Shown here: positions 25,134-33,552 of the stretch, in pieces
How the letters are laid out: every line of letters starts with the position of its first letter
Numbering within the stretch: the first letter of the stretch is position 1
Assembly: GCA_042862465.1 (NCBI GenBank)
Contig: JASTVH010000003.1
Span: forward strand, 434,001-498,000
Origin: JASTVH01 sp042862465
GTDB lineage: Bacteria > Pseudomonadota > Gammaproteobacteria > Pseudomonadales > Oleiphilaceae
Direction of reading: 5' to 3'
Length of the DNA stretch: 64,000 bases
Notes under the pieces: model-generated
Told to the model about the DNA's origin: nothing
Database searches by the model: none
The model's input: only the letters and a program-made list of their open reading frames with translations
Program-made: the position numbers and the translations under genes

Positions 25134-26199
25134 CCCTCAGGTTCACGGGCATTTCTTTGACGGCCGCGGTTCCCAGCCGCGGCCGGCTTTCCTCACCCTG
25201 AAAGACGGTCAACTGCGGTTGCAGGTGGATGGCGAAGAAAGCCCGCTTACGGCCGCAGAGGTCCGTATCTCGCCACGCCTGGGCAACGCGCCGCGCTATC
25301 TCTACCTGCCCGACAAGGCGGTGTTTGAAACGGGCGACAATGACGGTGTCGATCAACTGGACCGCACCCTGAAGGGATCAATCGGGCATCGCCTGTTGCA
25401 TCGTCTGGAATCCAACCTGGGCTGGATCGCCATTGCCGCCGCTATCACGATCGCCATCGGAGCCTGGGTGTTTGTCTATGGCATTCCCTGGACGGCGCGA
25501 CTGATCGCCGATGCCCTCCCGGAAAGCGCACACCACTATGTGGGCAAGCAGAGCCTGGAGGTGCTGGATGAGCACTGGCTGGAACCCAGCGCGTTGCCTT
25601 TGGCACGCCGTGACCAGCTGCGGGCCCGCTTCCGGGAATACCTGGAGCGCGAGCATGCCCCGCAGGTGCAGGTGGTGTTCCGTAGCAGTGAAGCCATCGG
25701 TGCCAATGCCTTCGCGCTGGCAGACGGGACCATTGTCTTTACCGATGACATGGTGCGGCTGGCGCGGGACGACCGGGAGCTGCTCGCGGTCCTCGGGCAC
25801 GAGATGGGGCATGTGGCGTATCACCACAATATGCGCGGCATGGTCCAGAGCCAGATGGCGTTCTGGGTCATGGTGGCGGTCACCGGCGATCTGTCATCGG
25901 CATCGGAAAGCACCACCTCCATCCCCGCCGCCCTGTTCAGCCTGGGCTATTCCCGGGATATGGAGCGCGAGGCGGATCAGTATGCCCTGGCATTCATGCA
26001 GCGCGAGCAGTTGGCGCCCGTGCACTTTGCCAACATCATGAGCCGCCTGAGGGCTTCCGACAAAGGTTCGGCTGATACACCGCCCCAGGAGCGCGCCGAG
26101 CAGGAGGAGGACGATCAGTTGGGTGACGTACTGGGGGGCTTCCTTTCCAGTCATCCTCACACCCGTGAACGCATCCGGCGTTTTCAGCAGGCCGATTGA
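25108..26199 (+). CDS. M48-family membrane zinc metallopeptidase
   Basis: A 363-residue protease. An N-terminal region of about 90 residues precedes one transmembrane segment (WIAIAAAITIAIGAWVFVYG, near 104-123). The M48 domain has HEMGH at 231-235 (two zinc ligands and the catalytic Glu) and the third ligand in READQYAL near 290. A final acidic linker leads to SHPHTRERI, typical of the family C-terminus. Translation begins at TTG 25108, supported by AGGGGA 7 nt upstream, and overlaps the DUF898 gene by 26 nt. Likely works with that protein in envelope quality control; this is inferred from linkage. Confidence 0.9.
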   Translation: MTSVSPPSDPQVHGHFFDGRGSQPRPAFLTLKDGQLRLQVDGEESPLTAAEVRISPRLGNAPRYLYLPDKAVFETGDNDGVDQLDRTLKGSIGHRLLHRLESNLGWIAIAAAITIAIGAWVFVYGIPWTARLIADALPESAHHYVGKQSLEVLDEHWLEPSALPLARRDQLRARFREYLEREHAPQVQVVFRSSEAIGANAFALADGTIVFTDDMVRLARDDRELLAVLGHEMGHVAYHHNMRGMVQSQMAFWVMVAVTGDLSSASESTTSIPAALFSLGYSRDMEREADQYALAFMQREQLAPVHFANIMSRLRASDKGSADTPPQERAEQEEDDQLGDVLGGFLSSHPHTRERIRRFQQAD

Positions 26200-26202
26200 A
26201 CA

Positions 26203-26230
26203 ACCGGCGGCCCCTCCTGGTGCCGCCGGT
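26203..26230. terminator. Bidirectional hairpin between protease and binding-protein genes
   Basis: ACCGGCGGC (26203-26211) and GCCGCCGGT (26222-26230) form a perfect 9-bp stem with a 10-nt loop, starting 4 bp after the protease stop and ending 15 bp before the opposing stop. No U-run. Confidence 0.6.
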
Positions 26231-26244
26231 GGCGATTGGCGGGG

Positions 26245-26976
26245 CTATTTCAGATGGTTCTCTTCGAGAATCCGTTCGAACGTGCCGTTGGCCTTGATCT
26301 CTTTCAGCCCCTTGTTAAAGGCCTCGATGATCATCTTGTGACGGGGGTTTTTCAGCCCGCTGGTGACATGAAGGGTCTGTGCGGACAGCGGGTTGTTTGT
26401 GAAAGCGATCTTGTCGAGCAGCTCCGGTGCTTCCTTGGCAATCAGGGAGCGGGCGACCAGTTCATCCTCCAGGGTCAGATCGAGCCGGCCGGCGATCAAC
26501 TTGCGGATGTTGGTGAGCAATCGCGCCGCCGGAGCGCGGGAGAAGTAGTCGGCGTTGGCGAAATCGTCCCCGTAGCCATAGCCGCGGACGGTACCCACGG
26601 TTTTACCCTTCAGGCTTTTCAGGCCATCAAACTCAAAATCATCGTCCTTGCGTTTGATGAATTTGATCTGATTGGTGAGGTAGTCGTCGCTGTATTCCAG
26701 AAACGCCGTGCGTTCCTCGGTCCACCAGGTGCCGATCAGGGCATCGTAGTCGGCATTCTTCACACCGTCGATGGCCCGGGCCCAGGGAACGAAGGTGAAT
26801 TCAAGGTCGTGCCCCTGGGTTTTGAACGCTTCCCGGGCAATGGCAATAGCCACTCCCTGTTGCGGATGATCCGGGTCCAGGAAAGGGGGCCAGGGGTCGC
26901 CGGCGGCAGTGATGGTGTCGGCAGCAGCCGTCAGTGACAGCAGCAAGATCAGGAGAAGAGCATTCAAACGCAGCAT
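26245..26976 (-). CDS. Periplasmic solute-binding protein (SBP_bac_3 type)
   Basis: A 243-residue secreted protein with a signal peptide (MLRLNALLLILLLSLTAAADT). The mature part follows the polar amino-acid-binding fold: GDPWPPFLDPDHPQQGVAIAI, the arginine/aspartate segment DALIGTWWTEER, LKGKTVGTVRGYGYG, and a last helix INxG-like GLKEIKANGTFERIL. No ABC permease or ATPase genes adjoin it, so it may serve a remote transporter or act as a sensor. AGGTGG lies 6 nt before ATG 26976; an upstream open extension lacks a signal peptide. Confidence 0.85.
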   Translation of the reverse strand: MLRLNALLLILLLSLTAAADTITAAGDPWPPFLDPDHPQQGVAIAIAREAFKTQGHDLEFTFVPWARAIDGVKNADYDALIGTWWTEERTAFLEYSDDYLTNQIKFIKRKDDDFEFDGLKSLKGKTVGTVRGYGYGDDFANADYFSRAPAARLLTNIRKLIAGRLDLTLEDELVARSLIAKEAPELLDKIAFTNNPLSAQTLHVTSGLKNPRHKMIIEAFNKGLKEIKANGTFERILEENHLK

Positions 26977-27226
26977 TGTCCACCTCTTTGAGTTTGGTCG
27001 TTCATCGACGGGCACCCGCATTCTTTTCCGTAAGCCGGGCATGGAAGGCGGGTCCTGTCCGTGACCCTGGTGCCACGCATGTACTTCCAGAAGAGCCCCA
27101 TCGTGGAGCTCTAGATTAGGTTTAGTTGGAAAAAGATAGTATTGCGATGTTATTTTGCAACGTTTGGAATTTGCCGCTTCAGCAGAGCGCGTGGCAGGGC
27201 GTGGGTTTGCCTCGTACAATAGGCCC

Positions 27227-27847
27227 ATGACCAATGACGCTCTGTTCCCGACCCCGGCCGGCTTTGAGACCTTTGAAACCGAAGTCAGGAAAAGCCGTTT
27301 CATTACCTGGGTGGCTCCCGTAGAGACCCGGGAAGCGGCGCTTGCCTTACTGCAGAAGGCCCGTGAAGCCTATCCCGATGCCCGTCACCATTGTTGGGCC
27401 TACGTGATCGGCAAACCCGGAGCCGCCACCAATGCGGCCATGAGCGATGACGGTGAGCCCTCCGGCACCGCGGGCAAGCCGATTCTCAACGTCATCGAAC
27501 ACAAGGGCATCGGTAACGTCATGGTGGTGGTCATTCGCTACTTTGGGGGCATCAAGCTGGGGGCCGGAGGGCTGGTTCGGGCTTATGCGGGAGCCACCGA
27601 GAATGCGCTCTCCCAGATCGCGCTGATCCAGCACGAGCCGGAGATACACCTGGTCATGGAACTGGATTTCTCCCAGGAACAACCGCTACGACACTGGCTG
27701 GCCCAGCATGGCGGCACCATAGACGCCGTGGACTATGGCCAGGCCGTGCGCTGTCATTGCCGGATTCCGCTCCCCGCCCAGGAGGCCCTGGACGCCTGGG
27801 CCGGTGCCCAGGGGGTTGATTACAAAACCCAAGAGGCCATGCCGTAA
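27227..27847 (+). CDS. yigZ: YigZ/IMPACT family protein
   Basis: A 206-residue cytosolic protein of the YigZ/IMPACT family. Conserved elements are KSRFITWVAPVETREAA, RHHCWAYVIG, DDGEPSGTAGKPIL, and VVVIRYFGGIKLGAGGLVRAY. It contains the N-terminal UPF0029 domain and a C-terminal EF-G-like alpha-beta domain. Eukaryotic IMPACT inhibits the GCN2 kinase; the bacterial role is unclear. ATG 27227 is the start beginning the conserved domain. Confidence 0.94.
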   Translation: MTNDALFPTPAGFETFETEVRKSRFITWVAPVETREAALALLQKAREAYPDARHHCWAYVIGKPGAATNAAMSDDGEPSGTAGKPILNVIEHKGIGNVMVVVIRYFGGIKLGAGGLVRAYAGATENALSQIALIQHEPEIHLVMELDFSQEQPLRHWLAQHGGTIDAVDYGQAVRCHCRIPLPAQEALDAWAGAQGVDYKTQEAMP

Positions 27848-27976
27848 GGTTTTTTTCTGGGGTATGATGCCACTTGCTAGCGAACAGGGCAGCCAGGTCC
27901 GAAGAAGGCCGACTGTCCTGTCAGATCGTTGCCCGTCCGCTTTCAGGGCCAACAAAAGACAATAAATGGCTTACGC

Positions 27977-28330
27977 ATGGATAGCATTCCAAAACCCCCG
28001 TATTACGCTGTCATTTTTACCAGTACCCTCGCGCCTGACGACCATGGTTATGATGCCATGGCGCAGGCGATGGTGGATCTGGCCAGCCAACAGCCCGGGT
28101 TCCTCGGCATCGATTCCGCCCGCGAAACGGTGGGGATTACCGTGTCCTACTGGCGCAGCCTGGAGGATATCCAGCGCTGGAAAGAGAACGCCGAGCACCG
28201 TGAGGCCCAGCGACTGGGGCGGACAAAATGGTACGCAAGCTATCAGTTGCATATTGCAAAAGTGGAACGCAGTTACAGCTTTCAACGTGAGGGTAGATCC
28301 CAGGACGTCCAGCGAGGAACAGAATCTTGA
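27977..28330 (+). CDS. Antibiotic biosynthesis monooxygenase (ABM) domain protein
   Basis: A 117-residue stress-response ABM-fold protein: YYAVIFTSTL, QPGFLGIDSAR, the conserved YWRSLEDIQRWKENAEHREAQ, and the C-terminal SYQLHIAKVER strand. Relatives are dimeric; some degrade haem or oxidise quinols, many are uncharacterised. Its stop overlaps the TTG start of the next gene (TTGA), so the two are translationally linked. Confidence 0.88.
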   Translation: MDSIPKPPYYAVIFTSTLAPDDHGYDAMAQAMVDLASQQPGFLGIDSARETVGITVSYWRSLEDIQRWKENAEHREAQRLGRTKWYASYQLHIAKVERSYSFQREGRSQDVQRGTES

Positions 28331-29985
28331 GCAAAACCCATCACAGCAAGCGCATCCGGCGGTCCCGCCGTTCTTCCCGTTACCGGATCGTCGTGGTGCT
28401 GCTGTTGCTTGGCGTAACGGCGACTACCCTGGCGGATGAATTGCAGGAATCATTGAGGCAACGGATCGAAGCCATCGAAGCCGGTTTTGCGCCAGAGGTC
28501 CAGGACCAACAGTTGTGGGCCTCTCCGGCCCTGGTGCGTTTCTATACCCAGCGGGGATTTCGGTCAGCCTGGCTGGACGCCGGCCACCTTGGCAATCAGG
28601 TTAACGCCCTGCTGCAGGCCCTGCGGGATGCCCGGAGGCATGGGCTGCAACCCCGGGATTATCATGAGCGCAGCATTGTTCAGCTCATGAGTACGCCTAA
28701 CAATGAACTGTCATTGCAGGCGCGGATCGACCTCGACTTGCTGCTCTCGGACGCTTTCCTGACTCTGGGGACACACCTGAGCGAGGGAAAGCTGATCGGG
28801 AAGGATCATTTCCAACAGACCACGGGCGAGCTGTTGCCGCTATTGGAGCAGGGCCTATCCTCGCAATCCGTGGGGCCTATCCTGTCCACTCTGGGGCCGC
28901 AGCAGCCCGGCTATCAGGCCCTGTTGCAGGAGCGTCGTCGTATCCAGGCCCTGCTGCAAGAACCCTGGCAAGTGATCGAAACCGGGCCGGTCATCCGGCC
29001 CAATAGCCGCTCAGACCGTATGCCCCAGATCACCCAGCGATTGCAGCAGTTGGGGGATCTGCGTCAGAACGTGCCTGCCACCGACCGCTATAACGCGCTT
29101 CGAGTAGAAGCGGTCAAGCACCTTCAGCGTCGGCATTCGCTGAAAGATGATGGTCTGATCGGCCCCAAGACACTCACTATCCTGAACATGCATCCGATGA
29201 CCCGGCTCGAAACCATCGATGCCAATCTGGAGCGGTGGCGCTGGCTGCCGGAGCAGCTGGGTGAGCGGTACGTTCTGGTCAATCTGGCCCTGCTCGAACT
29301 CGAGGCGGTAGCTGACGATCAGGTGATCCAGAATCAGGATATTGGCGTCGGGGCCGCCTGTTTGACGCCCAGTACCCACAGCTACACAATGCATTATCTG
29401 GTGCTTAATCCCTCCTGGGTGGTGCCGCCGGATGTGGCGGTGAAGCACCTCTGGAATGAAGTGCAGGGCCACCCGGATCGACTGGAGCGGGCCGGTTTTG
29501 CCCTCTACGCCGGCTGGGGCGAACAGGAACGGCAGCTGGATCTCGAAACCACCGACTGGACCCTGCTGGATGACGATCCGGTCCCCTACCGGCTGATCCA
29601 GGCGCCGGGGCCGAAAAACGCCCTCGGCAACCTGGCATTCCGCTTCGACGACGGTCGCCACATGCTGCATGGCACACCGCAGGTGGAACCGTTTGGAGGG
29701 CATGCCACCCCCTTCTCCGTGGGCTGCATCCGTCTGCAGGACGCCCGGCAACTGGCCATCTGGCTGCTCGGCGCACAGGAAGGCTTCTCACAGCCGGTAT
29801 TCGAGCAGCAGCTGGCCTCCGGAGAAACCCGGACCGTGCCGCTGGAGGCTTCCGTGCCAGTGCATATCGAATACCGCACCGCCTGGGTCGATGGTGCCCT
29901 TGGATTGCATCTGGTGCCAGATTGGAGGGAGCGGGACGAGGGGATTGCCCGGGACCTGGCCAAACCGTTGCAGGAGTTGTTGTAA
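28327..29985 (+). CDS. L,D-transpeptidase, YcbB/LdtD-like, periplasmic
   Basis: A 552-residue cell-wall enzyme making 3-3 meso-DAP cross-links or related L,D-bonds. An arginine-rich N-terminus and one hydrophobic segment (residues 20-36) anchor or export it. A scaffold domain follows (RGFRSAWLDAGHLGNQVNALLQAL), then a peptidoglycan-binding motif around residues 255-290 (AVKHLQRRHSLKDDGLIGPKT). The YkuD catalytic domain carries HGTPQVEPF and SVGCIRL with nucleophile Cys467. Start is TTG 28327 with GAGGA upstream, coupled to the ABM gene. The patatin gene overlaps its stop (TAATG). Confidence 0.93.
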   Translation: MSKTHHSKRIRRSRRSSRYRIVVVLLLLGVTATTLADELQESLRQRIEAIEAGFAPEVQDQQLWASPALVRFYTQRGFRSAWLDAGHLGNQVNALLQALRDARRHGLQPRDYHERSIVQLMSTPNNELSLQARIDLDLLLSDAFLTLGTHLSEGKLIGKDHFQQTTGELLPLLEQGLSSQSVGPILSTLGPQQPGYQALLQERRRIQALLQEPWQVIETGPVIRPNSRSDRMPQITQRLQQLGDLRQNVPATDRYNALRVEAVKHLQRRHSLKDDGLIGPKTLTILNMHPMTRLETIDANLERWRWLPEQLGERYVLVNLALLELEAVADDQVIQNQDIGVGAACLTPSTHSYTMHYLVLNPSWVVPPDVAVKHLWNEVQGHPDRLERAGFALYAGWGEQERQLDLETTDWTLLDDDPVPYRLIQAPGPKNALGNLAFRFDDGRHMLHGTPQVEPFGGHATPFSVGCIRLQDARQLAIWLLGAQEGFSQPVFEQQLASGETRTVPLEASVPVHIEYRTAWVDGALGLHLVPDWRERDEGIARDLAKPLQELL

Positions 29986-30863
29986 TGCCGGATCTGTCGA
30001 GGGTTCGCAACGTGGTTTTCGCCGGGGGCGGTAATCGCTGCTTCTGGCAACTTGGATTCTGGAAGCGGGTGGCCCGGGAAACCGGCCTGGCGCCGAGGCA
30101 GATGGCTTCGGTGAGTGCCGGCAGTGCGATGGCGTGCACGGTAGTCGCCGAACGCATCGACGAAACCGTGGAGCTGACTTGCGAGGCCCTGTCGCGCAAT
30201 GCCCGCAACCAATACTGGTCACACCTGTGGCAGCGGGGCGAGCGGGTCTTTCCCCATGAAGGCATTTACCGTGGCCTGATACGCCAGCTGCTGGACGAGA
30301 CCGGGCTGGCCCGCATCCGCAAGGGCCCGGAAAACCGCATCGAAATCACCCGGATTCCCCCCTGGCTGGGAGCGCGAACGGCCACGGCCCTGGGGCTTTC
30401 GGCCTATCAGGCGGAAAAGCGCTGGCACCATCCGGTGCATCCGGTGGCGGGGCAGCGGCTCGGTTTTGTGGCGGAGTTCGTGGCCGCCCGATGCTGCGAT
30501 TCGCCCCAGGCGCTGGAGGACCTGATCCTGGCATCGTCCTGCACGCCCCCGTTCACACGTCTGGCGCGGATCAACGGCCGCGTCGCCCTGGACGGGGGGC
30601 TGGTGGACAACGTGCCCGTCGCAGGCCTGAACGACCCGGAGGCGCCAACGCTTGTATTGCTGACACGCCCCTACAAACGGGTGCCGGAATCGCCCCAGCG
30701 CCTCTACCTGCGGCCCTCACAGCCAGTGCCGGTGGCCGCCTGGGATTACACCGATGCCGACGGTGTTCGGGCCACCCTGGCCCAGGGCGAGGCCGATGGG
30801 GAGGCCTTTCTCCGTCAGCTCGACTCGCCGGAGAGCCTGAAGGCCCTGAACTGGGCCGTCTGA
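29985..30863 (+). CDS. Patatin-like phospholipase
   Basis: A 292-residue lipid acyl hydrolase of the patatin family. The oxyanion loop is GGGNRCFWQLG near 15-25. The nucleophile elbow reads SVSAG near 43-47 (GxSxG with the first Gly changed to Ser). The catalytic Asp is in DGGLVDNVP. Two basic patches (RIPPWLGAR; RPYKRVPESPQRLYLRPS) may contact membranes. It has no signal peptide. Coupled to the transpeptidase stop by TAATG. Confidence 0.88.
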   Translation: MPDLSRVRNVVFAGGGNRCFWQLGFWKRVARETGLAPRQMASVSAGSAMACTVVAERIDETVELTCEALSRNARNQYWSHLWQRGERVFPHEGIYRGLIRQLLDETGLARIRKGPENRIEITRIPPWLGARTATALGLSAYQAEKRWHHPVHPVAGQRLGFVAEFVAARCCDSPQALEDLILASSCTPPFTRLARINGRVALDGGLVDNVPVAGLNDPEAPTLVLLTRPYKRVPESPQRLYLRPSQPVPVAAWDYTDADGVRATLAQGEADGEAFLRQLDSPESLKALNWAV

Positions 30864-30897
30864 TTCATCTTCCACTCTCGAACAATGAGGAACTGGT

Positions 30898-31260
30898 TTG
30901 TCTCGACAGCGCAAAAACGGAGGATTGGTATATTCAACAGAGCAGGGACGTATGTGTCCCGGATGTCGTCAACCGGTGGAGGCCTGCACCTGCGGGCAGG
31001 AAACGCGGGGGCCCGAGGGTGACGGCATCGTGCGCGTTGGGCGCGAGACCAAGGGCCGCAAGGGTAGCGGTGTGACCGTCGTCACCGGCGTGCCCCTGGC
31101 CGGCAAGGAGCTCAAGGCCCTGGCGAAAAAGCTCAAGGCGCGCTGTGGCACGGGCGGCACGGTCAAGGAGGGCGTGATCGAGATTCAGGGGGACCATCGC
31201 GATACGTTGGTCGAGGTCCTGCAAAAGGCCGGTTATACCGTTAAGCGTTCCGGCGGTTGA
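30898..31260 (+). CDS. yciH: SUI1/YciH-family translation factor
   Basis: A 120-residue homologue of eukaryotic eIF1 and E. coli YciH. A CPGC...CTC cysteine cluster near residues 20-31 suggests a small metal site. The SUI1 core is complete: GSGVTVVTGVPL, LKALAKKLKARCGTGGTVKEGVIEIQGDHRD, and the final VLQKAGYTVKRSGG. It is thought to influence start-site fidelity. Translation starts at TTG 30898, supported by GAGGA about 8 nt upstream; 34 nt follow the patatin stop. Confidence 0.93.
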   Translation: MSRQRKNGGLVYSTEQGRMCPGCRQPVEACTCGQETRGPEGDGIVRVGRETKGRKGSGVTVVTGVPLAGKELKALAKKLKARCGTGGTVKEGVIEIQGDHRDTLVEVLQKAGYTVKRSGG

Positions 31261-31281
31261 AGCAGTTACGGGAAGTTCACT

Positions 31282-31791
31282 ATGCAGCGATTTGACGCCC
31301 CCTGGGGCAGAACCCTGAAAATCGTCAGCGGCCTGGCCACGGCCGTTTGTCTCGGTATTACACTCAGTCTTTGGGAAATTATCGCCACCGAGGGGCCTGA
31401 AAGCATGCATTTCTGGGGCGGGCTGCTGCCGGTACTGCTGGTCGCGATGGCCGGGCTGTTTACCATCCGGGGATATGGGGTGGACGACGCCCAGTTGCTG
31501 GTTAGGCGCCTGTTCTGGCAAACCCGCCTGTCCCTGGGTGATCTGGAAAAGGTAGAGGTGTGCCCGGGAGAGTTGCGCCAGAGCCTGCGGCTATTCGGCA
31601 ATGGTGGCCTGTTCTCTTTCTCCGGCCTGTTTCGTCATAAAAAACTGGGCCGTTTCCGGGCCTTCGTGACCGACTGGGACCGCACTGTGGTGCTGCATTT
31701 CCCTGACCGTCGACTCGTGGTCTCACCGGCCAACCCGGAGCGTTTTGTCGATGCCCTGCGCCTGGCCCACCCGCATCTGATCACATCTTGA
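31282..31791 (+). CDS. Membrane protein with PH-like domain, uncharacterised
   Basis: A 169-residue protein with two transmembrane helices near residues 14-34 and 43-62, followed by a cytoplasmic domain of alternating strands (VRRLFWQTRLSLGDLEKVEV, VVLHFPDRRLVVSP) and a last helix (NPERFVDALRLAHP). This layout is that of bacterial PH-domain (bPH2-type) membrane proteins. Function unknown. 21 nt after yciH on the same strand, so possibly cotranscribed. Confidence 0.75.
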   Translation: MQRFDAPWGRTLKIVSGLATAVCLGITLSLWEIIATEGPESMHFWGGLLPVLLVAMAGLFTIRGYGVDDAQLLVRRLFWQTRLSLGDLEKVEVCPGELRQSLRLFGNGGLFSFSGLFRHKKLGRFRAFVTDWDRTVVLHFPDRRLVVSPANPERFVDALRLAHPHLITS

Positions 31792-31975
31792 CCCTTTCGC
31801 AGCCGCGAACCATGCTTGAAACAGGGGAGTGCAGGCCCGCGGCGGGTTGGACAGCACTTCCCTGATGGCACGGTGGGCCCGGCTGGCCGCCAGAAGCATT
31901 GCGCTGAGGGGCGTTCTGCGATAGCAACGTGCCGGCTGCGGCCGACCACACCGTGCTCGCTGGGAGGAAAGGCTG

Positions 31976-32398
31976 ATGCGCTGGATCACGGTGGCCCGTT
32001 TCTCGATGCTGCACGAGGCTCATCTGGCAAGGGCCCGCCTGGAGAGTGAAGGGGTGGACGTGCTGCTGCCCGACGAGCACACCCTGACGCTGCAACAGTT
32101 TTACGTGGATGCACTGGGCGGCTTGCGGCTTCAGGTGCCGGAAGCGGATTGCGAGCGGGCCGAGGCGATCCTCCGCGAAGACCGCTCCAATCTCCTGCAT
32201 GAGGAGGAAACCCTCGGCGGTAAACGCCAGTGCGTCCGCTGTGGCAGCCCCGACTTGCGCAGCGTGATCCAGGCCGGGCCTCTGGTGTTGGTGCGGGCGC
32301 TGCTGCAGCCGGAAGGCGAGGGGTTGTGGCGCCGTGAATGGCACTGTCAGGCGTGCGGCATGGTGATGCCGGACGACCCGGCCGAGCCGGAGCACTGA
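31976..32398 (+). CDS. DUF2007 domain protein with C-terminal zinc ribbon
   Basis: A 140-residue protein. Residues 1-70 match the DUF2007 (putative signal-transducing) domain: MRWITVARFSMLHEAHLARARLESEGVDV and the GGLRLQVPEADCERAEAIL repeat, an ACT-like half-fold. Residues 85-130 contain CVRC and CQAC pairs, a treble-clef or ribbon zinc site. Function unknown. GGGAGGAAAG precedes the start. Confidence 0.85.
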   Translation: MRWITVARFSMLHEAHLARARLESEGVDVLLPDEHTLTLQQFYVDALGGLRLQVPEADCERAEAILREDRSNLLHEEETLGGKRQCVRCGSPDLRSVIQAGPLVLVRALLQPEGEGLWRREWHCQACGMVMPDDPAEPEH

Positions 32399-32434
32399 TT
32401 CGGCCTGAATCGCCCGGACTTCATCAGAGGTTTT

Positions 32435-32779
32435 TCAGTCGTGCTGACCCTGCTCCGGCCAGGTCCGGCCCCGGGTTTTGGGGTGGCGCTGCAGTTGCAG
32501 GTGGATGGCCGCCTTGGCCACCATATGGGCGCTGATCGGTGCGGTGATGAACAGGAACAGGGTCACCAGGATCTCGTGCAGGCTGACGCTGTCGGTCTGA
32601 ACCGAAATCCAGACCATGGAACCAATCAGCACGCAGCCAACGCCCATGGTTGAAGCCTTGGTCGGACCATGCAGGCGGGTATAGAAATCCGGCAGCCAGG
32701 CCAGCCCCAGTGAACCCACCAGCGCGAAGCCGGACCCCACCAGCAGGAAAATTGCGACGATCCATTCGATCACAGCCAT
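32435..32779 (-). CDS. mrpG: Mrp Na+/H+ antiporter subunit G
   Basis: Last subunit of the Mrp (Mnh/Pha) complex, 114 residues with three transmembrane helices. The family signature GSLGLAWLPDFYTRLHGPTKASTMG is clear. GAGGAG lies 8 nt before ATG 32779; a GTG two codons upstream is an alternative. Twelve nt follow the mrpF stop. Confidence 0.95.
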   Translation of the reverse strand: MAVIEWIVAIFLLVGSGFALVGSLGLAWLPDFYTRLHGPTKASTMGVGCVLIGSMVWISVQTDSVSLHEILVTLFLFITAPISAHMVAKAAIHLQLQRHPKTRGRTWPEQGQHD

Positions 32780-32791
32780 GGGCACTCTCCT

Positions 32792-33061
32792 CTACTCGAT
32801 GATGTCGCCGCGGGTCAGGAACTTGGCCAGAGAAATCGTCCCCACAAAGCCCATCACCGCAATCAGCAGGGCGGCCTCGAAATATAGCCCCGAGGCCAGT
32901 CGCACACCCAGCAGGATGATCAGGGCGATGGCGTTGATGTACAGGGTATCAAGGGCCAGAATCCGATCCGGCGTATCCGGGCCGCGCACCAGCCGGTACA
33001 GGTTGAGCAGCATGCCGAGCCCGATCATGCCGATGGAAACGGTTACCGCGGTCTCGATCAT
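32792..33061 (-). CDS. mrpF: Mrp Na+/H+ antiporter subunit F
   Basis: Small (89 residues) three-helix subunit: YRLVRGPDTPDRILALDTLYINAIALIILLG is the conserved core. It overlaps mrpE by 4 nt (ATGA), indicating coupled translation and fixed stoichiometry. Confidence 0.95.
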   Translation of the reverse strand: MIETAVTVSIGMIGLGMLLNLYRLVRGPDTPDRILALDTLYINAIALIILLGVRLASGLYFEAALLIAVMGFVGTISLAKFLTRGDIIE

Positions 33062-33552
33062 TCGAAAATCTCCTGTAGCCGTCGCTCGTAACGGTGCTTG
33101 ATCTGGTCGATCAGCGTCTGCGGATCATCCAGATCCAGCACGTGGACCAGCAGACGGGTGCGGCCGTCGTCCAGATCGGTGGAGACGGTCCCGGGCGTCA
33201 GGGAAATGGTGCTGGCCAGGATGGTGATGGCGAAGTCACTCTGTAGCGTCAGGGGGATCTCGATGAAACCCGGACGGATCCGCTTGCGCCCGAACAGGAT
33301 CAGCCCCGCGACGGTGACGTTGGCGAGGATGATGTCGTGAATCACCAGCCCCAGGAACTTCAGGAATGGCCAGTAACGTTTCACTTCCGGGTGCTCCGGC
33401 CAGAAGCGCGCGGTCAGCAGCGGCAACCACCAGGCGAATACTGCCCCGAGGAGGATATGCCCGGGGCTTACGGTGTTATTCAGCAGCAGCCACAGCGCCA
33501 GCAGAAACAGGCTGAGTTCGGGACGTGGGAACCAGCGGGAAAGCCAGGTCAT
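33058..33552 (-). CDS. mrpE: Mrp Na+/H+ antiporter subunit E
   Basis: A 164-residue subunit with two or three N-terminal helices and a cytoplasmic tail. Conserved TILASTISLTPGTVSTDLDDGRTRLLVHVLD is typical of MrpE/MnhE. Overlaps mrpD by 4 nt upstream and mrpF by 4 nt downstream. Confidence 0.95.
   Translation of the reverse strand: MTWLSRWFPRPELSLFLLALWLLLNNTVSPGHILLGAVFAWWLPLLTARFWPEHPEVKRYWPFLKFLGLVIHDIILANVTVAGLILFGRKRIRPGFIEIPLTLQSDFAITILASTISLTPGTVSTDLDDGRTRLLVHVLDLDDPQTLIDQIKHRYERRLQEIFE

Noticed and set aside
26977..27303. N-terminal extension of the periplasmic binding protein
   Set aside because: The frame is open for 109 more codons upstream, but an internal ATG with AGGTGG and a signal peptide at 26976 is the natural start.
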